The translations under genes and the position numbers were made by a program. A stretch of DNA of 64,000 nucleotides, taken from assembly GCA_945898015.1 (NCBI GenBank), contig CAMDGM010000009.1, forward strand, positions 31,914 to 95,913. The letters are read 5' to 3'. The notes under the pieces were generated by a model. It was given only the letters and a program-made list of their open reading frames with translations. It made no database searches and was not told the origin of the DNA. The stretch is from PVC group bacterium (GTDB taxonomy: Bacteria; Verrucomicrobiota; Kiritimatiellia; CAIKKV01). Shown one piece after another: positions 36,640-45,668 of this stretch (position 1 is the first letter of the stretch; each line of letters starts with the position of its first letter).

Positions 36640-37550
36640 GCCGATTCTGTTTCCCCGGTCAACGACTCGATTCCCAGCAAGGCCCGCACGTATTCGCGCG
36701 GATTAAAAGGCACCAGATCGTTCATGCTTTCTCCCAATCCAGCAAAGCGAATCGCGATATTCAGCTCCTTGCGTAAACCCAGGATGAATCCGGCTTTGGA
36801 GGATCCGTCCAGCTTGGAAACGATGATTCCGGTTAGCGGGATCACGTCGTGAAAATGTTTAACCTGGGAAATGGCGTTATTCCCCAGCGCAGCGTCCACC
36901 ACCATCCACACCTCGTGAGGGGCACCGGAAAGGCACTTCCCGAGCGTACGATGAACTTTTCGAAGTTCGTCCATCAGCGGTAGCCGTGTATGCATGCGTC
37001 CGGCCGTATCCACCAGCACCAGGTCGATCTTTCGAGTCAGGCCGGCTTTGACCGAGTCAAAGGCCACGGCGGCGGCATCCGACCCTTGTACGCCGGAAAC
37101 GCATTCACAGCCCACCCGCTCCGCCCAGATGCGAAGCTGGTCCGTTCCAGCCGCGCGAAAGGTGTCGGCGGCCGCCAGAAGAACCGACCGGCCCCGACTC
37201 TTGGCGAGATGAGCCAGTTTTGCCGCCGTCGTGGTCTTGCCGGACCCGTTGACGCCAATGAGCAGCACGACGCGCGGCGTTTCCTGGAAAGCCCAATCGA
37301 AGCGCACAGCCTCCCCCACTAGCTCCATCATGGCCGTTTCAAGCCGATCCGACAATTCTGATCCAGAACCGTGCCGGCGAACGTCCTCCAGCATCTGGGC
37401 GGCCAGCCGGGGCGGAACGTCAGCCTTGATCAGCAATTCCTCAAATTCCTCCAGGGAGCGGGAATCCAAACGACCGGCTCCGACCAGAGCCCGGAACCGG
37501 TCCACGATGACCTGCCGCGTACGGGTCAGGGCTTGAAACCACTTCTTCAC
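36636..37550 (-). CDS. ftsY: Signal recognition particle receptor FtsY
   Basis: SRP receptor GTPase that docks ribosome-nascent-chain complexes at the membrane, 304 residues. It consists of the NG core only: the N domain (LVGAGRLDSRSLEEFEELL), P-loop GVNGSGKTTTAAKLA, AAADTFRAAGTDQLRIW, DTAGRMHTRLPLMDEL and G4 SKLDGSSKAGFILGL, where many bacteria have TKLDGTAKGG. The acidic A domain of E. coli FtsY is absent, as in many other bacteria. It is coupled by four-base overlaps to nusB and ribD. Confidence 0.94.
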   Translation of the reverse strand: MKKWFQALTRTRQVIVDRFRALVGAGRLDSRSLEEFEELLIKADVPPRLAAQMLEDVRRHGSGSELSDRLETAMMELVGEAVRFDWAFQETPRVVLLIGVNGSGKTTTAAKLAHLAKSRGRSVLLAAADTFRAAGTDQLRIWAERVGCECVSGVQGSDAAAVAFDSVKAGLTRKIDLVLVDTAGRMHTRLPLMDELRKVHRTLGKCLSGAPHEVWMVVDAALGNNAISQVKHFHDVIPLTGIIVSKLDGSSKAGFILGLRKELNIAIRFAGLGESMNDLVPFNPREYVRALLGIESLTGETESA

Positions 37551-38044
37551 GGCGCAGGCTCCGGAATGGCTTTCGGATCCGGGTCGGCAGAGGCGTCCTG
37601 TTCGTTCACTGTGCGCAGAGGACGATCCAGATCCTTGCTGATCCGGTCCAGCACGCCGTTCACGAACTTGCCCGACACCCCTCCCGAGAAATCACGCGCG
37701 ATATCCACCGCTTCGTTAATGGAGACCACCGGAGGAATGTCCGTTCGGAATTTCATTTCATAGATTGCAATGCGCAGAACGTTGCGGTCCACCCGCGACA
37801 TCCGCTTGACTTCCCAATTGTCGGCCACCTTTTTAAGGGTGGCGTCCAGGGCCTCCATATGCTCGAGTACGCCCCAGATCAATTGCTCAGAAAAACCATG
37901 GCAATCCGGCGACACGGATTTCTCCTGAAGCGTCCAGAACTCATTCAACGTTTCCTGAATATCGGAGTGCTCGTATTCGATTTCAAAAAGGAACTGAAGC
38001 GCGTATTCCCGCGCCTCGCGTCTCATTTTCATGCGTTCATTCAT
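37547..38044 (-). CDS. nusB: Transcription antitermination factor NusB
   Basis: Helical RNA-binding protein of rRNA antitermination complexes, 165 residues. Family motifs are RREAREYALQFLFEIEY, WEVKRMSRVDRNVLRIAIYE and NEAVDIARDFSGGVSGKFVN with LDRI. The C-terminal tail of about 20 residues is extra. It overlaps ribH by four bases; ribH-nusB adjacency is common in bacteria. Confidence 0.94.
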   Translation of the reverse strand: MNERMKMRREAREYALQFLFEIEYEHSDIQETLNEFWTLQEKSVSPDCHGFSEQLIWGVLEHMEALDATLKKVADNWEVKRMSRVDRNVLRIAIYEMKFRTDIPPVVSINEAVDIARDFSGGVSGKFVNGVLDRISKDLDRPLRTVNEQDASADPDPKAIPEPAP

Positions 38045-38502
38045 AATTGCTTGAGAAGATTCGCCATTTCAATCGCAGCCTGAGCCGCCGTCCAGCCTTT
38101 GTTCCCGGCCTTTGTGCCGGCTCGCTCGACCGCCTGTTCAAGATTTTCCGCGGTGATGACACCGTTGATGACGGGCACTTTCGACTCCAATCCGATCGTA
38201 ATGAGGGACCTGGAAACCTGGGCGTTGATCATCTCCGCGTGGCGGGTGGCTCCTTGAATCACGCAACCCAGCACGATGACCGCGTGGAATTTTCCGGATT
38301 GCGTCAGCTTTTGAGCCGCATAGGGGGTTTCGTTCGCGCCGGGCACCCAGACAACCGTGACGTTGTCGGTCTCCACCCCGTGCCGGATCAGGCAGTCGAC
38401 CGCCCCGCCGAGGAGCTGTTTGGTGAGGAAATCATTGAACCGGCTGACCACAATACCAACCTTGATCCCGTTCCCGATGAGGGATGCCCCGATTTCTTTC
38501 AT
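38041..38502 (-). CDS. ribH: 6,7-dimethyl-8-ribityllumazine synthase
   Basis: Condenses the ribitylaminouracil with butanone phosphate to make lumazine, 153 residues. Motifs: VGIVVSRFNDFLTKQLLGGA, WVPGANETPYAAQKL, VIVLGCVIQGATRHAEMI, PVINGVITAENLEQAVERAG, and a C-terminal KGWTAAQAAIEM. The ATG at 38502 follows a GGAG site. It starts 33 bases after ribBA. Confidence 0.96.
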   Translation of the reverse strand: MKEIGASLIGNGIKVGIVVSRFNDFLTKQLLGGAVDCLIRHGVETDNVTVVWVPGANETPYAAQKLTQSGKFHAVIVLGCVIQGATRHAEMINAQVSRSLITIGLESKVPVINGVITAENLEQAVERAGTKAGNKGWTAAQAAIEMANLLKQL

Positions 38503-38535
38503 GACTTTGCTCCCGCGTGTTCGTGTTTGTCTGGT

Positions 38536-39774
38536 TTAGAGTAAATGACCCATTTTGTCTTTTTTCGTCTGAAGGTACCGGTGGCTATGTTCGCTCGACG
38601 GGGTGACAATCGGCACACGTTCTGCGATTTCAAGGCCATACCCCTCAAGCCCCACCACCTTGCGCGGATTGTTTGTAATCAGCCGAATCCGCCGCAAGCC
38701 GAGATCCGCCAGAATTTGGGCACCGATTCCATAATCCCTCAAATCCGCGGCAAACCCAAGCCGTTCATTGGCCTCAACCGTGTCCAATCCCTGGTTTTGC
38801 TGAAGCGCATAGGCATGGATTTTATTGGCGAGCCCGATCCCCCGCCCTTCCTGGCGCATATACAGGATGACTCCGGCGCCTTCCTTCGCCACCATCGCCA
38901 TGGCGTGATGTAATTGGTCGCCGCAATCGCACCGTTGGGAGCCAAACACATCGCCGGTCAGGCATTCGCTATGGACGCGGACCAGGGGGCACTCAAAGGA
39001 AGTCGAATCCCCCATGATCAGCGCAAGGTGGTGATCGCCGTCAAGAATGGAACGGTACAGCTTGAGCGTGAAGAGCCCGTGCAGGGTGGGCAGCTGGATC
39101 GTTTCGACTTTTTCAATCAGTTTTTCACGTTGCTGGCGCCAGGCGATCAACTGGCGGACCGAGGTCATCTTGAGGTTGTGTTTTTTTGCAAAAACGCGGA
39201 GTTCGGCGAAGCGCGCCATCTGTCCGTCTTCCCGGAGAATCTCGCAAATAACGCCCGCCGGCTTAAGCCCTGCCAGTCGAGCGAGGTCGACCGCCGCTTC
39301 CGTGTGTCCAGCCCGGCGCAAGACGCCGCCTTCCCGTGCCTGCAGGGGGAACGTATGACCCGGGCTTAGAAAGTCACGCCGTGTGTTGGATTCATCAAGC
39401 AGGGCCTGGATGGTGCGGGCCCGGTCAGGCGCGCTGATTCCGGTCGTGGTTCCATGCTTGACGTCCACCGTTTCCATAAAGGCGGTTCCGTGCGTGTCCC
39501 CATCGCCCGTCCGGGGCATGGGGCCGATTTGAAGTTGTGCCAGCCTGTCGTGGGTCATGGCCGCACAGATCAGCCCCCGGCCATGGGTAACCATGAAGTT
39601 GATCGCGGAATCGGTGACGCGCTCAGCGGCCATGACAAGATCCCCCTCGTTTTCACGGGTCTCATCATCGGTGACAATCACCATCTCGCCTTTGCGGATC
39701 GCCCCCAGGACCACGTCAATTCCATCCAGCTCAGACGGACTGGCCGGCGATTCCCTGTTATTGCTTTCTGTCAT
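38536..39774 (-). CDS. ribBA: Bifunctional DHBP synthase / GTP cyclohydrolase II
   Basis: Two-domain enzyme supplying both riboflavin precursors, 412 residues. The RibB domain (about 15-215) has [36 protein letters not shown] and [19 protein letters not shown](A)GHTEAAVDL. The RibA domain (from about 225) has the zinc site [20 protein letters not shown] and RQEGRGIGL, both intact, so both activities are expected. It is the first gene after the FMN riboswitch and has GAGG six bases before the ATG, immediately behind the terminator T-tract. Confidence 0.97.
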   Translation of the reverse strand: MTESNNRESPASPSELDGIDVVLGAIRKGEMVIVTDDETRENEGDLVMAAERVTDSAINFMVTHGRGLICAAMTHDRLAQLQIGPMPRTGDGDTHGTAFMETVDVKHGTTTGISAPDRARTIQALLDESNTRRDFLSPGHTFPLQAREGGVLRRAGHTEAAVDLARLAGLKPAGVICEILREDGQMARFAELRVFAKKHNLKMTSVRQLIAWRQQREKLIEKVETIQLPTLHGLFTLKLYRSILDGDHHLALIMGDSTSFECPLVRVHSECLTGDVFGSQRCDCGDQLHHAMAMVAKEGAGVILYMRQEGRGIGLANKIHAYALQQNQGLDTVEANERLGFAADLRDYGIGAQILADLGLRRIRLITNNPRKVVGLEGYGLEIAERVPIVTPSSEHSHRYLQTKKDKMGHLL

Positions 39775-39782
39775 AGTGCCTC

Positions 39783-39817
39783 AAAAAAAACGCCCGAAGA
39801 CAATAATGTCTCCGGGC
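39783..39817 (-). terminator. Rho-independent terminator of the FMN riboswitch
   Basis: On the minus strand the hairpin GCCCGGAGAC-ATTATT-GTCTTCGGGC (39817 to 39792; one mismatch-like G-U/T pair) is followed by G and eight T residues (39790-39783), directly before ribBA. Its 5' arm CCGGAG is complementary to CTCCGG inside the riboswitch, a plausible antiterminator pairing; the latter is inference. Confidence 0.9.
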
Positions 39818-39852
39818 ACAACGGGTCGAAGTCGCGTTGCCGCAAGATCGGT

Positions 39853-39988
39853 TGCTTCTCCCATCCAGACTATACTGTCGGCTCCGGAGCTTCACCGGAT
39901 CTGTCCCGTCATTCGGCAGGACTCGCGGGCTTTACCGCCGGTCAGGACTTTCCGCCGATGGCGGCAGATCACCTGAATCCCGAAGACA
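39853..39988 (-). promoter_or_regulatory. FMN riboswitch (RFN element)
   Basis: On the minus strand the conserved RFN blocks appear in order: GAAAGTCCTGACCGGCGGTA, AAGCCCGCGAG, GATCCGGTGAAGCTCCGG, AGCCGACAGTATAGTC and TGGATGGGAGAAGC. P1 is formed by CTTC near 39983 and the final GAAG. It is followed by a strong terminator, so FMN binding should stop transcription before ribBA. It controls the whole ribBA-ribH-nusB-ftsY-ribD-ribE series unless internal promoters exist. Confidence 0.96.
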
Positions 39989-40077
39989 TGTCTCTTGCGT
40001 TTCTGCCCCCTATTTCATATCTTATTGGCCGTCGAGGCAAGCTAAAAAACAAACTCATTCGAGAAAGGACCTTCCTC

Positions 40078-41562
40078 ATGAATCCTTTGAAAAACACGCC
40101 TGTGGTCAAGCTCGGCGTGGTGGGCGTAAGCCGGGACTGCTTCCCGATCGAATTGACTCGGAAACGTCTGCAGGAGGTGGTCGAGCAGTGCCGCAAGTTG
40201 AAATTGCCGGTCATTCCCGCTAAAACCATCATTGAAACGGAACGGGACGCTCTGGCCGCCGCCGGGGAATTGCGCGATCAAGGCGTCAACGCCGTCGCCA
40301 TCTACCTCGGCAATTTCGGGCCCGAAGGACCGACCACGATTTTCGCGCAGAAACTGGGTGTGCCTTTCATGTTGTGCGCGGCGGCGGAGGAAAGCCGAAA
40401 AACGCTGATCGACGGACGCGGCGACGCCTATTGCGGCATGTTAAACGCGTCTATTAACTGCGGCCTCCGCAAACTCGTTCCTCATATTCCTCAAATGCCC
40501 GTGGGGCTTCCGCGTGAAGTCGCCCGCATGATTGCGCATTTCGTGGACGTGGCCCGCGTCGTGATCGGCGTGCAGAACCTCAAGACGTTCTCATTTGGTC
40601 CCCGCCCTCATGATTTTTACGCCTGCAATGCCCCGATCAAGCCTCTCTACGACCTGGGCATTGAGGTCATGGAAAACTCCGAACTCGACATGTTCGAACT
40701 CTATCGTTCCATGGCGGACCGGAAAAAGGACATTGAGGCCATTGCCGCGGATATGGCAAAGGAGCTGGGAGCGGGTAATAAAATGCCCCAGAAATTGCTC
40801 CAGCTCGCTCAGTTTGAGCTGGCGCTGACCAAGTTTTTCGAGGAAAACCTCGGCTCCCGCCAATTCGGCATTTACGCGAATAAGTGCTGGCCCGCTTTTG
40901 AAAAAGCCTTTGGCTTTGTCCCCTGTTATGTCAACAGCCGTCTCGTGGCCCGTGGCATTCCGGCCGCCTGCGAGGTGGACATCTATGGCGGCGTGTCGGA
41001 ATACATGGCCCAGCTGGCGTCCATGCACCCGGTGACGCTGCTGGACATCAACAACACGGTTCCTGATGACATCAAGATCAAGAACCTGCACGGCGCCAGC
41101 CGCGAGGACCTGTTCATGGGGTTCCACTGCGGGAATACACCGGCCTGCTGTTTGTGCGAGGGCGCCTGCATGAAGTTCCAGCTGATCATGCATCGGCTCA
41201 TGGAGCCGGGCCGCGAGGCGAATATCACCTGCGGCACGCTTGAGGGAACGCTCAAGCCCGGTCCCACCACGGTGTTCCGCCTTCAGAGCACGGCCGACTG
41301 CCACCTGCAGTCCTACATCTCAGAAGGTCATATCCTGGACGCGGATCCCGCCTCTTTCGGCGGCATCGGCGTGTTTGGCATGCCCGGGTTCGCGCGCTTC
41401 TACCGCCACGTGCTCATCGAAAAACAGTACCCTCACCATGCCGCCATCGCGTTCAAGCATGCGGGCCGGACCTTATTTGACGCGCTCGCCATGCTGGGCG
41501 TTTCGGACGTGTCCACCCCTCGGGCGGCCGGCAACCTCTATCCCAGCGAAAACCCCTTCTAA
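40078..41562 (+). CDS. L-fucose/L-arabinose isomerase-family protein
   Basis: Ketol isomerase of the FucI-like fold, 494 residues from ATG 40078 (AAGGA upstream). The open frame runs 208 codons further upstream, but that part is antisense to the riboswitch and ribBA. Candidate manganese ligands match the FucI pattern: Glu in PAACEVDIYGGVSEY, Asp in LLDINN, His in HHAAIAFKHAG. It is about 100 residues shorter than E. coli FucI and does not resemble classical AraA. The following kinase and epimerase are of AraB and AraD type, so I infer arabinose isomerase activity. Fucose or another aldose is the alternative. Confidence 0.8.
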   Translation: MNPLKNTPVVKLGVVGVSRDCFPIELTRKRLQEVVEQCRKLKLPVIPAKTIIETERDALAAAGELRDQGVNAVAIYLGNFGPEGPTTIFAQKLGVPFMLCAAAEESRKTLIDGRGDAYCGMLNASINCGLRKLVPHIPQMPVGLPREVARMIAHFVDVARVVIGVQNLKTFSFGPRPHDFYACNAPIKPLYDLGIEVMENSELDMFELYRSMADRKKDIEAIAADMAKELGAGNKMPQKLLQLAQFELALTKFFEENLGSRQFGIYANKCWPAFEKAFGFVPCYVNSRLVARGIPAACEVDIYGGVSEYMAQLASMHPVTLLDINNTVPDDIKIKNLHGASREDLFMGFHCGNTPACCLCEGACMKFQLIMHRLMEPGREANITCGTLEGTLKPGPTTVFRLQSTADCHLQSYISEGHILDADPASFGGIGVFGMPGFARFYRHVLIEKQYPHHAAIAFKHAGRTLFDALAMLGVSDVSTPRAAGNLYPSENPF

Positions 41563-41579
41563 ACGAGGACATGATCTCC

Positions 41580-43289
41580 ATGGCAAAGCAAAAACGATAC
41601 GCATTGGGCTTGGACTACGGCACCAATTCCTGCCGCAGCCTGATCGTGAACCTGGCGGACGGATCCGAAGTCGCCACCGCCGTGTTCCCCTACCCCACCG
41701 GCGAGGCCGGCATCGTGCTCGACCCGCGCGATCCCAACCTGGCGCGCCAGAACCCCCAGGATTATATCGACGGATTCATCGCCGTAACCCGCAAGGCGCT
41801 CGAACTGGCCAAAAAGAATCGCCCCGGATTCGATCCCGCCGCCATTGTCGGCATCGGGGTGGATACCACCGGCAGCACGCCCATGCCTGTGGACGCGGAG
41901 GGAACCCCCCTCTGCATGACTGCCCGGTTCAAAAACCGGCCCGCGGCCATGGCCTGGCTGTGGAAGGACCACACCTCCTTCGCCGAAGCCGCGGCCATCA
42001 CTCAGAAGGCCGCCAAGCTCCGTCCCCAGTACCTGGCCAAATGCGGCGGCACCTACTCCTCCGAGTGGTTCTGGAGCAAGGTGCTGCATTGCAAGAAAGA
42101 GGACCCCGCCGTTTTCAAGGCGGCCGCCAGTTTTGTGGAAATCTGCGACTGGATCCCCGCCGTGCTGGCGGGCGATACCCGGCCCGACCGCCTCATTCGC
42201 GGCGTCTGCGCGGCCGGCCACAAGGCCATGTATTGCGAAGAATGGGGCGGATTGCCGGACAAGAAATTCCTGGCCACCCTCGATCCGGACCTGGCGGCCT
42301 TGCGTGACCGCCTATTCGACAAGGCCGTTCCCTCTAACCGTCTGGCCGGCCGATTGAGCCCGAAGTGGGCTGCCAAGCTGGGCCTCAAACCCGGAATCGC
42401 CATTGCCGCCGGGGCGTTCGACGCCCATATGGGCGGCGTGGGGTGCGGGATCAAGGTCGGCACGCTGGCCAAGATTCTCGGGACCAGCACCTGCGATATG
42501 ATGGTCTGGCCGGCCACGAATACACTGGCCGACATTCCCGGTGTCTGCGGGATCGTGAAGGGTTCGATTCTACCCGGTGCTTACGGCATAGAAGCCGGGC
42601 AATCGGCGGTGGGCGACATCTTCCTCTGGTTCGTCAACCACCTGGTGCCGGACTCCTACGGAAAGACGGTGGACGAAAAGTTCCAACGGCTGAACGAACT
42701 GGCGTCCAAACAGAAGGCCGGTGAATCGGGGCTTCTGGCGCTGGACTGGAACAACGGCAACCGCACCATTCTCGTGGATGTGCGACTGAGCGGCCTTCTG
42801 CTCGGCCAGACCCTGCACACCGAGGCGCATGAGATCTATCGCGCTTTGATCGAGGCCACCGCGTTCGGCGCGCTGACCATCATCAAGCGCATCGAGGAGT
42901 TCAAGGTGCCGGTCCGCGAAATCGTGAACTGCGGCGGCCTGGCCGGCAAGAGCCCGCTGCTGATGCAAATCTATGCGGATGTGACGGGGCGGCCCATGAT
43001 GGTGTCGCGCAGCGATCAGACTTGCGCGCTGGGCGCCGCGATCTTCGGCGCCGTGGCCGCCGGAAAGGCCGCCAGCGGCTTCCGGAGCGTGGAGCAGGCC
43101 CAGAAGGCCATGTGCGGCGTGCGCAAGCATATCTACCGGCCGAATCCTAAGAACCAGGCCGTCTACGCAAAGCTATACCCCCTGTATCGCCGTCTGCATG
43201 ATTCGTTCGGCATGACTGCCGATGCGGGAGGCCTCCAGGACGTCATGAAGGACCTGATCGCCATCCGCGAGGCGCAACGCAAAGGCTGA
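41580..43289 (+). CDS. Ribulokinase (FGGY family, AraB-like)
   Basis: Sugar kinase of 569 residues from ATG 41580; ATG 41571, three codons earlier, is closer to the GAGGA and is the alternative. The N-terminus LGLDYGTNSCRSLIVNLADG followed by TGEAGIVLDPRDPNLARQNP is typical of AraB-type ribulokinases. GVGCGIKVGTLAKILGTSTCD and the C-terminal CGGLAGKSPLLMQIYADVTG are FGGY signature regions. It would phosphorylate L-ribulose before AraD. The gene is visibly GC-richer at third positions than the isomerase gene. Confidence 0.88.
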   Translation: MAKQKRYALGLDYGTNSCRSLIVNLADGSEVATAVFPYPTGEAGIVLDPRDPNLARQNPQDYIDGFIAVTRKALELAKKNRPGFDPAAIVGIGVDTTGSTPMPVDAEGTPLCMTARFKNRPAAMAWLWKDHTSFAEAAAITQKAAKLRPQYLAKCGGTYSSEWFWSKVLHCKKEDPAVFKAAASFVEICDWIPAVLAGDTRPDRLIRGVCAAGHKAMYCEEWGGLPDKKFLATLDPDLAALRDRLFDKAVPSNRLAGRLSPKWAAKLGLKPGIAIAAGAFDAHMGGVGCGIKVGTLAKILGTSTCDMMVWPATNTLADIPGVCGIVKGSILPGAYGIEAGQSAVGDIFLWFVNHLVPDSYGKTVDEKFQRLNELASKQKAGESGLLALDWNNGNRTILVDVRLSGLLLGQTLHTEAHEIYRALIEATAFGALTIIKRIEEFKVPVREIVNCGGLAGKSPLLMQIYADVTGRPMMVSRSDQTCALGAAIFGAVAAGKAASGFRSVEQAQKAMCGVRKHIYRPNPKNQAVYAKLYPLYRRLHDSFGMTADAGGLQDVMKDLIAIREAQRKG

Positions 43290-43310
43290 GGATCAGCCGG
43301 AAGGGCCGTC

Positions 43311-44006
43311 ATGCTGGACGAACTCAAAGTCGCCGTGTGCGAGGCCAATCTCGAACTGGCCCGGCTCAAGCTGGTGGCCCTGACGTGGGGGAACACCAGC
43401 GGCGTGGACCGCGCCAAGGGCGTGTTTGTGATCAAGCCCAGCGGCGTGCCCTACGAGACACTGAAGCCCGCCGACATGGTGGTGGTGAGCCTGGAGGACG
43501 GGCGCACGGTGGAAGGCAAACTACGCCCCTCGTCCGACACGCCCACGCACCTTCAGCTGTACCGGGCGTTCACCGCGATCGGGGGCATCACACATACGCA
43601 TAGCTCGTATGCCACCATGTTCGCTCAGGCGGGTCGGGCCATCCCCTGCCTTGGCACCACGCATGCCGATACCTTTCATGGCGAGGTGCCCGTTACCCGG
43701 ATCCTGAAGCCCGGCGAAGTGGAATCGGATTACGAGGGGAACACCGGCGTGGTGATCGTGGAGCGATTCAAGGGTCTGGATCCCGTGGCCGTGCCGGCTG
43801 TCCTGGTGGCCGGGCATGCCCCGTTCGCGTGGGGGAAAAACGCCATGGACTCCGTCCATCACAGCCTGATTCTGGAGGAAGTCGCCAAAATGGCGCTGGG
43901 CACATTCCAACTCAATCCGAAGGCCGCCCCTCCCCCGGAATACGTCATCCGCAAGCATTACATGCGAAAGCACGGGCCGAATGCCACCTATGGGCAGGGA
44001 TGCTAG
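43311..44006 (+). CDS. araD: L-ribulose-5-phosphate 4-epimerase
   Basis: Class II aldolase-fold epimerase of 231 residues, the same length as E. coli AraD. Motifs: LTWGNTSGVD, KPSGVPYETL, SSDTPTHLQLYRAF, the zinc ligands in GITHTHSSYATMFAQ and VAGHAPFAWG, and HADTFHGEVPVTR. Product is D-xylulose 5-phosphate. Fuculose-phosphate aldolase is the related alternative, but the AraD-specific DTPTHLQLYRAF and HADTFHG segments favour the epimerase. It ends the operon and converges on rsgA. Confidence 0.92.
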   Translation: MLDELKVAVCEANLELARLKLVALTWGNTSGVDRAKGVFVIKPSGVPYETLKPADMVVVSLEDGRTVEGKLRPSSDTPTHLQLYRAFTAIGGITHTHSSYATMFAQAGRAIPCLGTTHADTFHGEVPVTRILKPGEVESDYEGNTGVVIVERFKGLDPVAVPAVLVAGHAPFAWGKNAMDSVHHSLILEEVAKMALGTFQLNPKAAPPPEYVIRKHYMRKHGPNATYGQGC

Positions 44007-44051
44007 CACGATAAAACTCGAGATGCCGCAATCCATCACCCGTTAACGCTA

Positions 44052-45113
44052 TCAGTCCCGATCCATCTTCTTCAGCGCCGACTTGACGAAACGCCCGAAG
44101 ACCTTGTCTTTCTTTCGTTTGTCGACATAGGACCGGGCGTGGTGGTCGGATTCCTTCTTGAGCTTGATGAAGCTGCGATAGCGCTCCTCGCCCAACTCGC
44201 CGTTTGCCACCGCGGCCAGGATCGCACAGCCTGGCTCCTTGACGTGATGGCAGTCGGCATAGCGACAGTTGGCTGAAAGAAGGCGAATGTCTTCAAAGCT
44301 CTGATCCACCCCGTCGGTGGCGCCCAGCAGGCCTAACTCCTTCATTCCCGGGGAATCAATCAGCATGCCGCCCGGCTCAAGGACAATCAGGTGCCGTCGT
44401 GACGTGGTGTGGGTGCCTTCACCCGTTTCACTTACGGGATTCACGCTAAAAAAATCGCCCCCGAGCAGCCTGTTGAGGAGCGTTGTCTTGCCGACTCCCG
44501 AGGAGCCCAGCAGGCAGTAGGTCTTTCCCGGCATCAGCACCTTCTTGAATTCGTCAAAGCCGACCCCCGTGACGTTGCTGAGCGCCAGAACGCGGGACGT
44601 GATTCCGCTTTCGTGGATAGCCGCCAGCATCTCTTCCAGTTCATCGGGAGCCATCAAGTCGGTCTTGGTCAGGACAAGGATCGGCTCAATATGCCCGTCA
44701 TGAACGGCTGCGATATAGCGCTCAAGCCGGCGCAAGTTGAAGTCAAAGTGGCAGGACTGCACAATGAAGGCCGCGTCGATATTGGCGGCGATCATTTGAA
44801 AATCGACGTCCTTGCCCGCGCATTTGCGGCGCAAGACCGTCTTTCGAGGGAATACCCCATGGATGATGGCCGACGCTTCGGCGTTGTGGTAATGCATCGT
44901 GACCCAATCTCCGACGCACGGCAAGTCCATGGGGCTCCGATGATCGAAGCGGAATTTCCCGGACAGTTCAGCCAGGATTTCCCGGCTCTCCGTTCGGAGG
45001 AGATACCCGCCCCGGTCCACCGTGGTCACCCGGGCAATGTGCCGCCCCGGTTGAGGCACGCTCCCGGCTTGTGCTTCAAACCACGAATCAAAGCCTAGTT
45101 CGCTTAAATGCAT
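44052..45113 (-). CDS. rsgA: Ribosome small-subunit GTPase RsgA
   Basis: Late 30S assembly GTPase with circularly permuted motifs, 353 residues. An OB-fold N-terminal part is followed by G4 VLTKTDLM, then G1 GSSGVGKTTLLNRL and G3 DSPGMKELGL. The C-terminal zinc knuckle CRYADCHHVKEPGC is intact, followed by a lysine-rich tail. Last gene of the nadA-uvrB-fmdB-rsgA series. Confidence 0.96.
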   Translation of the reverse strand: MHLSELGFDSWFEAQAGSVPQPGRHIARVTTVDRGGYLLRTESREILAELSGKFRFDHRSPMDLPCVGDWVTMHYHNAEASAIIHGVFPRKTVLRRKCAGKDVDFQMIAANIDAAFIVQSCHFDFNLRRLERYIAAVHDGHIEPILVLTKTDLMAPDELEEMLAAIHESGITSRVLALSNVTGVGFDEFKKVLMPGKTYCLLGSSGVGKTTLLNRLLGGDFFSVNPVSETGEGTHTTSRRHLIVLEPGGMLIDSPGMKELGLLGATDGVDQSFEDIRLLSANCRYADCHHVKEPGCAILAAVANGELGEERYRSFIKLKKESDHHARSYVDKRKKDKVFGRFVKSALKKMDRD

Positions 45114-45146
45114 ATTTCCTTTTCGCTGAACGGGCGCGACCCCGCG

Positions 45147-45653
45147 CTACATCTCATATAGGGTTTTGTCATGGGTGGGGGCCGCACGATTTTTCCCGGG
45201 CAGCTTCCGTGTCTCGCCTGGCGCCAGAGGATCTTCCGCCTCCAGCCGGTCGCCCATTTCGGCTTCCACCGTTTCGGGGTCTTCGCCCGCCTCCAGCCGG
45301 CGGATCGCCTCTTCCATCCCCTCGCCCATCTTCATGCCGGTAGCGGCCGTGAACTTCCGCATCAGGTTGGCGGCCTGGCGCGGATCGGCGTCATCCATCC
45401 CGGCCGCCTCTTCCGCAAGCGATTCCATCGCCTTTCCCATCCGGGCCTCGTCAAGGTCGGGCCCGCCCATCCCGGCTTCGGCCCCCGCAGGCCCCTCCTT
45501 GTGCCGGCCTATGGACGCAAAGGCCGAAACCTCTCGCGACAGCTTGATCTTTTTACACCGCGGGCACACCGGCTGACCGGCCGTATTGATCCGCCGTGAA
45601 AAGAAGCTGAAGATCCTGTGGCAGGATTTGCAGTAGAATTCGTAGATGGGCAT
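45147..45653 (-). CDS. FmdB-type zinc-ribbon protein
   Basis: Small regulator-like protein of 168 residues. The N-terminal zinc ribbon (MPIYEFYCKSCHRIF, CPRCKKIKL) is the FmdB family signature. The remainder is an acidic, Glu/Gly/Met-rich helix-prone tail of unknown role, longer than in typical 60-110 residue members. A GGAG precedes the ATG. It lies between uvrB and rsgA with short gaps. Confidence 0.82.
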   Translation of the reverse strand: MPIYEFYCKSCHRIFSFFSRRINTAGQPVCPRCKKIKLSREVSAFASIGRHKEGPAGAEAGMGGPDLDEARMGKAMESLAEEAAGMDDADPRQAANLMRKFTAATGMKMGEGMEEAIRRLEAGEDPETVEAEMGDRLEAEDPLAPGETRKLPGKNRAAPTHDKTLYEM

Positions 45654-45668
45654 GCTCTTTTCTCCACG

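Noticed and set aside
39454..40077. Upstream extension of the isomerase frame (208 extra codons)
   Set aside because: It is antisense to ribBA and the FMN riboswitch; the good ribosome site and family N-terminus are at 40078.
40078..44006. L-fucose operon fucI-fucK-fucA
   Set aside because: The kinase and the class II protein carry AraB- and AraD-type motifs; only the isomerase is FucI-like.
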